This document shows positions 62,036-64,000 of a stretch of DNA of 64,000 bases, one piece after another. The notes below the pieces were generated by a model, which saw nothing but the letters and a program-made list of their open reading frames with translations, searched no databases and was not told where the DNA came from. Position 1 is the stretch's first letter, and the number at the start of each line of letters is the position of its first letter. A program made the position numbers and the translations under genes. The DNA comes from Viscum album (lineage: Eukaryota; Streptophyta; Magnoliopsida; Santalales; Viscaceae): the NCBI GenBank assembly GCA_963277665.1, contig OY728143.1, positions 1,118,664,110-1,118,728,109 of the forward strand, written 5' to 3'.

Positions 62036-64000
62036 AATATGGTCCCTTCATTGTAGAGTATGGACGATTATCTTATTCAATGGTGGTGAATATAGTTAGT
62101 AACATAAAAATATAATTGTATATATATTATTAAAAATCCCCATTAATCACTCAATCATGGTGTTGGAACGGATTTTATTGTTCAGTGTCCTCTCATTACA
62201 ATAAAGAATCAATTGAATGATGTTATATCCTCTAATGCAGGTCGGTTACATTTTTTCTCATATGATCAACATCATGTAAACTGAATAGAGATGAAGGATA
62301 CCATATCATCTATATAATTATGTATATATTTATCTTCTTTTATTTAGATTAAAATTTTATTAGGTAGCTATTGATCGTATATATTCGGTTTTCATCCACT
62401 TCCATGTTCATGTGATAGACATTCAAAGCAAATAAATGGAATTAAATAAAATGTTACAGTGTTAAGTTATTCTTGGGAATTCCCACACATGAATATTTAT
62501 AATGTATATCTATCCAATTTAAATATTTACTTTGGATAAAAATAGTTACATAACAATTTTTTTGGTGTTGCAGAGTGATTTTTTTGTTTTATATGGATGT
62601 CATTATAGAATTATTCATTTAATATATTTGATCACAACCATAAGTGTTATTAACGCTTTATTATTTTATGTACTAACATTTTTCAATAATTATTTTATAT
62701 AGAACATGAATATTAATGAATACTTGATCATACCATCTTTATAGTATGTTATTAGTTTACATAATTTCAAGAAAATATAAAAGCATGTGTCGTATGACAA
62801 TGTATTGTAAGGTAGTGTTATTTAATATTACATTAAGCATTGAAGTTTATTGGGGTTATTTTTAATCATAAAATTACTTTGAAATTGATGGGTTTATTTT
62901 ATTGGATATTGATTAGATTTGATAATTTATATGTTAGTGAATATTTTCCATTGATGAGATATCTTATCAAATAATTAGGGTAGCACAAATTAAAATTCAA
63001 TAATAGAAATGTGAACTTGATATGAAAGATAATATTGGAAAGAATCTGTTCAAGAGAAAATGAGTTTATCTTTTATTGATGATAAAATGACTGATAATAG
63101 ATGAATATATTTTAGAAATGTTATATGAAGAGCTAGGGATACACGTATTAATATGATAAGTTTAAAAAATACCCTTATTTTATGAAGTTTATGTAAAAAG
63201 GGATTCTTAATAAAATATTTCAATATGATCATTTATTATCTTCATATATTAAATTTCCCAATAAATCGGGTATTGGAATCTCAATATTATATTATTATAT
63301 TCAGTTAATATGGGTTTTAGGGATATAATATGCTATACATTAACATATCCTATGTATGTATAATGGGAATATAGTGTATCATCTTACCAGTACATAACAT
63401 TACATTGTGTTTAAACATAATGTTTGATTCTCAATTGGTATTACATAGAGAACGAAACTATATTTAGGTGTATATTTATATTACATTATGGGACATAATA
63501 ATGTGAAGTATGTTATTCTCCCATTACAATATTTTTTTATGATATTGTAGCTTATGGATCCATTGTGATACTACATTTTCTGAGTAATAGGGAAAGGGTT
63601 GACTATAATACCACCTACATTTTAGATTATTGTATTTCAAATTTATAAAACCAATTCATTAAAATATTCTATAATGATTTATTATTAGACACATTTTATT
63701 ATAAATTTTTAGATAAATGTTGTTATTTTTTATTAAAAACATGACCAAAGATCCTTTTTAGATAAAATTAAAAATGTATTGTGGATTGTTGGATTGCATA
63801 CATAGTTATTTATTTGGAACAATGATCACAATCGAAAGTAGTGCATTTGGTACATTGTTACTTTTACTGTTAACTTTAGTCAATATGGTTATGTGTTTTT
63901 GATGAAACTTATGTATGAAACCTTTTTAATAATGCATGAGTTTCATAATATTTTATAGAATGAATTTGGAAATAGTATTAATATTCTTTAATCATATTAT
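62036..64000. other. Unassigned AT-rich end of window
   Basis: No LTR family of this window, no protein motif and no RNA gene could be recognised. At about 63590-63615, GGGAAAGGGTTGACTATAATACCACC looks like a polypurine tract followed by a Gypsy-type LTR start, but nothing upstream supports a pol gene. Confidence 0.45.

Noticed and set aside
63590..63615. Polypurine-tract-like run followed by a Gypsy-type LTR start
   Set aside because: There is no pol C-terminal or chromodomain trace upstream and the window ends too soon to test for an LTR. It is noted only in the regional entry.

Overview
This window looks like a gene-free piece of a large, repeat-laden plant nuclear genome. It is very AT-rich and CpG-poor. 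I found no intact protein-coding gene, no exon structure, and no rRNA or tRNA gene. What can be read is a graveyard of old LTR retrotransposons. Their protein remnants are recognisable only by frame-hopping across many stops and frameshifts, and several catalytic residues are gone. The families are Ty3/Gypsy chromovirus-type and Ty1/Copia. A large plant genome is well supported. A gymnosperm with strong methylation-driven C-to-T decay, for example a gnetophyte such as Welwitschia, is only a low-confidence guess from base composition and state of decay.

Layout, left to right. Element A1 is a plus-strand Gypsy chromovirus. Its 5' LTR is cut by the window start and ends near 4432; gag-pol remnants run about 5280-9530; the 3' LTR is 9564-13715. 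A 2.15-kb unclassified insertion (about 1712-3862) with short minus-strand reading frames interrupts the 5' LTR. The stretch 13716-19495 is mostly unexplained, with one weak minus-strand Copia RNase H-like trace.

From 19496 to 61560 I read one nested complex. The outermost element is B, a minus-strand Gypsy with about 2.45-kb LTRs. Its left LTR is split into 19496-19812 and 31010-33164 by element C, a complete minus-strand chromovirus (19813-31009, LTRs about 3.1-3.2 kb). B pol remnants lie at 33165-36800, followed by a short LTR plus primer-binding-site relic (E, 36805-37122). Next is A2 (37220-59063), a plus-strand Gypsy of the same LTR family as A1. The left LTR of A2 is itself split by D (38938-49074), a plus-strand Ty1/Copia element with about 2.2-kb LTRs. 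B's right-hand LTR is 59115-61560. The tail, 61561-64000, is largely unassigned.

The coordinates fit together well. Removing D restores an A2 LTR of about 3.46 kb, against 3.5 kb for its partner. Removing C restores a B LTR of about 2.47 kb, against 2.45 kb. All LTR boundaries were found by eye and should be taken as good to roughly 5-40 bp. Nothing here looks capable of movement or of making a full-length protein, and I found no evidence of a new functional system. The most interesting content is the nesting history, a 48-bp tandem array inside the LTRs of C, and the unclassified insertion inside A1.
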